64,000 nucleotides of DNA, from assembly GCF_029227915.1 (NCBI RefSeq), contig NC_079875.1, forward strand, positions 7,933,001 through 7,997,000, written 5' to 3'. This DNA comes from Hydractinia symbiolongicarpus. Lineage: Eukaryota; Cnidaria; Hydrozoa; Anthoathecata; Hydractiniidae. Shown piece after piece: positions 61,501 through 64,000 of the stretch; position 1 is the first letter of the stretch; every line of letters starts with the position of its first letter. Under the pieces are notes generated by a model, which was not told where the DNA came from, did not search any database, and worked only from the letters and a program-made list of their open reading frames with translations. A program made the translations under genes and the position numbers.

Positions 61501-62578
61501 ACGTAAAGTTATAGCTAGTATGATTCAGCAGAATGGTTATGAAGACAGCGGGCGTGTGGTTGCGATGGGTACCGGAAATCGTTGCATTACAGGACAACGT
61601 TTAAGCTTGGAAGGAAAAGCGGTAAACGATTCCCACGCTGAAGTGGTCTGTCGTCGAGCGTTTCTAAGATATTTATACTGTCAACTTGAATCTTTATATG
61701 AAGGTGGAGAATCCATTTTTGAGACAGGTGGTATGAATGACCATGCAAAACTGAAAGATGGTGTTACTTTTCATTTATACATAAGTACAGCTCCTTGTGG
61801 AGACGGTGCGCTGTTTACACCACGACAAGTTAACTCGTCAGGAAACCTGTCAAAAGAACATACACCTACATACACATCAAAGCCTCATGGTATTTTACGA
61901 ACTAAAATTGAAGACGGCGAAGGGACTATTCCTATTGATTCCAACGACGGTGAACAAACATTTGACGGTATATTACGTGGTCAAAGACTCCGCACGATGT
62001 CTTGTAGTGATAAAGTTTGTAGGTGGAACGTGTTAGGACTACAAGGTGCCTTACTCAGCCATTTAATTGAACCCATATATTTAGAATCATTAACGCTAGG
62101 TTATCTTTATGACCACGGCCATCTCTGTAGGGCCGTTTGTTGTCGTTTGGACAAAAATGGCAGCATTGATGAAGACTTGCCAATGCCTTATTTTTTAAAC
62201 CATCCGTGGATTGGACGGGTTACGACGTATGAAGCATCACGGGAAACGGAAAAAACTAATAACATCAGCATAAACTGGTGCTGTTCGGACCTTAGTCCGG
62301 AGGTAACAGATGGCCGCACCGGAGCGTGCTTAACTCGTACAGAGAATGCTCCAACGCCTTCTCGGTTGTGCAAACTGGAACTGTACAAAAGATTTCGGGA
62401 GGTAATTTCTAAAAATGAACGGTGCGCATTTTTACTGAAGCTAGACACTTATAGGGAAGCGAAAGAACAGGCTTCCGATTATCAAACTGCTAAGAAATGC
62501 ATGATTAGGAAATTTCGCGCTCAAAAGTTTGGCATATGGGTACGTAAACCTGCTGAGCAAGAAATGTTTTCATGCTAG
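55531..62578 (+). CDS. ADAR: Adenosine deaminase acting on RNA (Z-domain ADAR)
   Basis: ADAR converts adenosine to inosine in double-stranded RNA. Coding exons 55531-55936, 56500-57368 and 61331-62578 join in phase to about 840 residues. Residues 1-135 are low complexity and charged. Residues ~150-213 form a Z-DNA/Z-RNA-binding-type winged helix (EQILKLLNQL ... LLYDMNDRGLIVKA ... QAWKV). A single dsRBD covers ~357-432, with the GRGHKNKFTVAA core and the KDARRDAADAALR helix; it crosses intron 2. The deaminase domain (~440-840) has zinc ligands His527 (HAE, with catalytic Glu529), Cys581 (PCGDG) and Cys650 (SCSDK), the base-flipping Glu in GEGTIP (residue ~622), and the C-terminal GIWVRKP typical of the IP6-binding fold. 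All catalytic residues are present, so activity is expected. One dsRBD plus one Z domain resembles ADAR1-type proteins but is simpler than human ADAR1. The start was chosen as the first ATG after acceptor TCTTAG. Confidence 0.93.
57920..57985 (+). repeat. AATCAACAACCAACAAGC minisatellite
   Basis: About three imperfect tandem units of AATCAACAACCAACAAGCAA or close variants, in ADAR intron 2. Confidence 0.75.
59036..59480 (-). pseudogene. Transposon-derived ORF relic (CTGCDTV/GHGW family)
   Basis: On the minus strand CTGCDTVNAFA is followed, after a frameshift, by a stretch reading NALKSRASEGEYFELFKTLG; after several stops, GHGW appears near 59052. From memory, the order TGCDT-x-SAF, a short helical block and then GHGW is typical of long uncharacterised proteins that are very abundant in cnidarian genomes and appear transposon-linked. 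This copy is broken by at least one frameshift and several stops. It lies in ADAR intron 2, opposite to the gene. The family assignment is recall. Confidence 0.55.
60404..60425 (+). repeat. G-run with G-quadruplex potential
   Basis: Thirteen consecutive G are followed by AGC and five more G, in ADAR intron 2 on the coding strand. A G4 in the pre-mRNA is possible; there is no evidence of function. Confidence 0.6.
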
Positions 62579-63278
62579 GTTTTATAATTGCATGCATTTT
62601 TGTATCTACCTTGCTTTAACAACACACGATTTATGTGTTCGCATTCATCAACAAAATTTGCACAAATTTCGCATTTGCGCTTTTCACCGCGTAAAAATTA
62701 AATGGTGTGATAATCCTGAACAGTAAGTTAGGCAAAAAAATTATTTCCGAAAACAGTCGGTTTTCTTAAGAAAAAAGTGAACTGGAAAGCATTAATATCC
62801 GCGATCCCAAACCAACTACGTATGTGCAATAAATAATCTTTTCGTTTCAATTTTTTCCATATCTCGCAAGTCAGCTTTTAAATATACCTTGTGTTTTTAA
62901 AACGTATTTCGTATCAGAAAAAAGGTAAAGCTAATCAATCGCGACTCCGTTAGGAAATGTACAAGATAAAAAAAATTTGACGAAGTTTGCTTTAAGGAGA
63001 GAGAGAAATTCTGTGAATTCTGTGGGCAATGATGTATCTTCTTTCCTTAAGCCGGATATTCTAATAAATCAAATAAAGTAACCGAAATTTTTAAATAGCT
63101 ATTTGTTTTTAAAGGTTGTAAATACTTATGTTATATTAAAAAAATTATGCGTAATGTAAATTTTAGTTTACTTACAATTGTATGACTGGACCATATATGC
63201 CTTAATCACATAAATTTGCGCATGGATTAAGTTTCTTAGATGGCCGAAATCTTCCATTTATACAAAAAGACAAAATAA
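62579..63278. other. ADAR 3' flank
   Basis: This is the presumed 3' UTR; an AATAAA-type signal (CAATAAATAATC) lies near 62828-62835, about 250 bp past the stop. No other gene was recognised. Confidence 0.5.
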
Positions 63279-63512
63279 AGTTTTCCACTGGTAGATGAAG
63301 TTACAAGACAAGGTGAAGTTCTGTACCGGCACAAAGAAGGTAGCAGATAAGGTATGGTTCTCTGCTTGCGCGAAGAAGGTACAGTACATAGTAAAGTTTT
63401 CTACTGGGCGAAGAAGGCAAATTTTTTTACTTAAAGCAGGTGCAAAGACAAGGTAAAGTCTTCAACTTTCACGAAGAAGTGACCAGGCAAGGTAAAGTTA
63501 TCTACTTGTGTG
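63279..63512 (+). repeat. Degenerate tandem repeat, about 50-bp unit
   Basis: The words AAGGTAAAGTT-TCTAC-TG-GCGAAGAAGG recur about five times with much substitution (AAGGTGAAGTTCTGTAC, AAGGTATGGTTCTCTGC, TAGTAAAGTTTTCTACTGG, AAGGTAAAGTCTTCAACTT, AAGGTAAAGTTATCTACTTG). No reading frame stays open across it. Confidence 0.65.
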
Positions 63513-64000
63513 ATTATTTGATACAAATGTATTGTTTTCTTAAAGACGTCAGACAAGAAACAGTGTGCGGTGGAATTGGATTAAAATATGGCATTGCAAA
63601 GCAAACCCTCTGCTATTAAATTAAGGATAAATCAAGATTTTTGCAATTGGTTGAGGTCACTAAAACTTCTGGCTCACATCAGAGGTTTAGACAATTTTCT
63701 TTTACGGTGATGTGAATGAAACCTGTTCTAAATGGCTTGTATCTGCCTGGCGTATGAATATTGTAATTTCCAAAACTTTCTTGACACAAGGTTGCTTTAT
63801 TTTGCAAAACAATTTGGCTTTGATAGTGTTCAAGCATCAAATGAAAGGATGAATGGAGGAAGCAAAGAGAAAACAATATCAGGTATAGAACATGGAAATT
63901 TGTTTTCTGATGAACAACAATAGACATAGAACTCTTAGGTCTTTACCATCATCAATATTGACTGCTTTACCGTCTATAACTTCTACATTACAGCTCTTAT
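63513..64000. other. Window end, nothing firmly supported
   Basis: No gene is supported. On the minus strand near the edge a short frame reads VEVIDGKAVNIDDGKD, which loosely recalls a motif of the same transposon-derived family as the intronic relic at 59 kb. It is too short to call. Confidence 0.35.

Overview
This window is AT-rich nuclear DNA from an animal. It holds multi-exon genes with GT/AG introns, several families of DNA transposons, Helitrons and SINEs, and an interstitial TTAGGG-type tract. The proteins (CDK7, MPP10, a Z-domain ADAR, a bHLH factor) are metazoan in type. The transposon mix and the base composition suggest a cnidarian, perhaps a hydrozoan. That placement is an inference with low to moderate confidence.

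Layout. 1-6.2 kb: repeat-rich, no host gene recognised; it holds a SINE-like copy, a perfect 17-bp hairpin, a retroelement-type ORF fragment and a decayed Tigger/pogo element. 6.3-12.7 kb: CDK7 on the minus strand, eleven coding exons plus a probable 5' UTR exon. 12.8-15.9 kb: intergenic, with a Harbinger-like MITE and a tRNA-derived SINE. 15.9-19.3 kb: one Tigger/pogo transposon nested inside another, both with broken transposases. 21.4-23.1 kb: a 31-bp satellite of about 55 units with higher-order structure. 23-28 kb: non-coding repeats. 28.2-43.2 kb: a direct tandem duplication of about 7 to 8 kb. Each copy carries one bHLH gene, an aborted duplicate of its first coding segment and three short Helitrons. 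The second copy also holds a piggyBac-type MITE whose empty site is visible in the first copy. 43.8-52.4 kb: MPP10 on the minus strand, seven coding exons. 55.5-62.6 kb: ADAR on the plus strand, three coding exons, with a decayed transposon ORF in its large intron. 62.6-64 kb: non-coding, with a degenerate tandem repeat.

How the genes work together. CDK7 (transcription and cell cycle), MPP10 (small-subunit rRNA processing) and ADAR (A-to-I RNA editing) are independent housekeeping or RNA-biology genes. Nothing in the sequence suggests a joint pathway. The accessory interest lies in the recent bHLH duplication, the PCNA-binding (PIP-box) motif kept at the C-terminus of three separate Tigger-type transposase remnants, the altered Z-DNA-recognition residues of ADAR, and the structured satellite. 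Exon borders were set by hand from splice signals, reading frame and recalled family homology. No alignment or transcript data were used.
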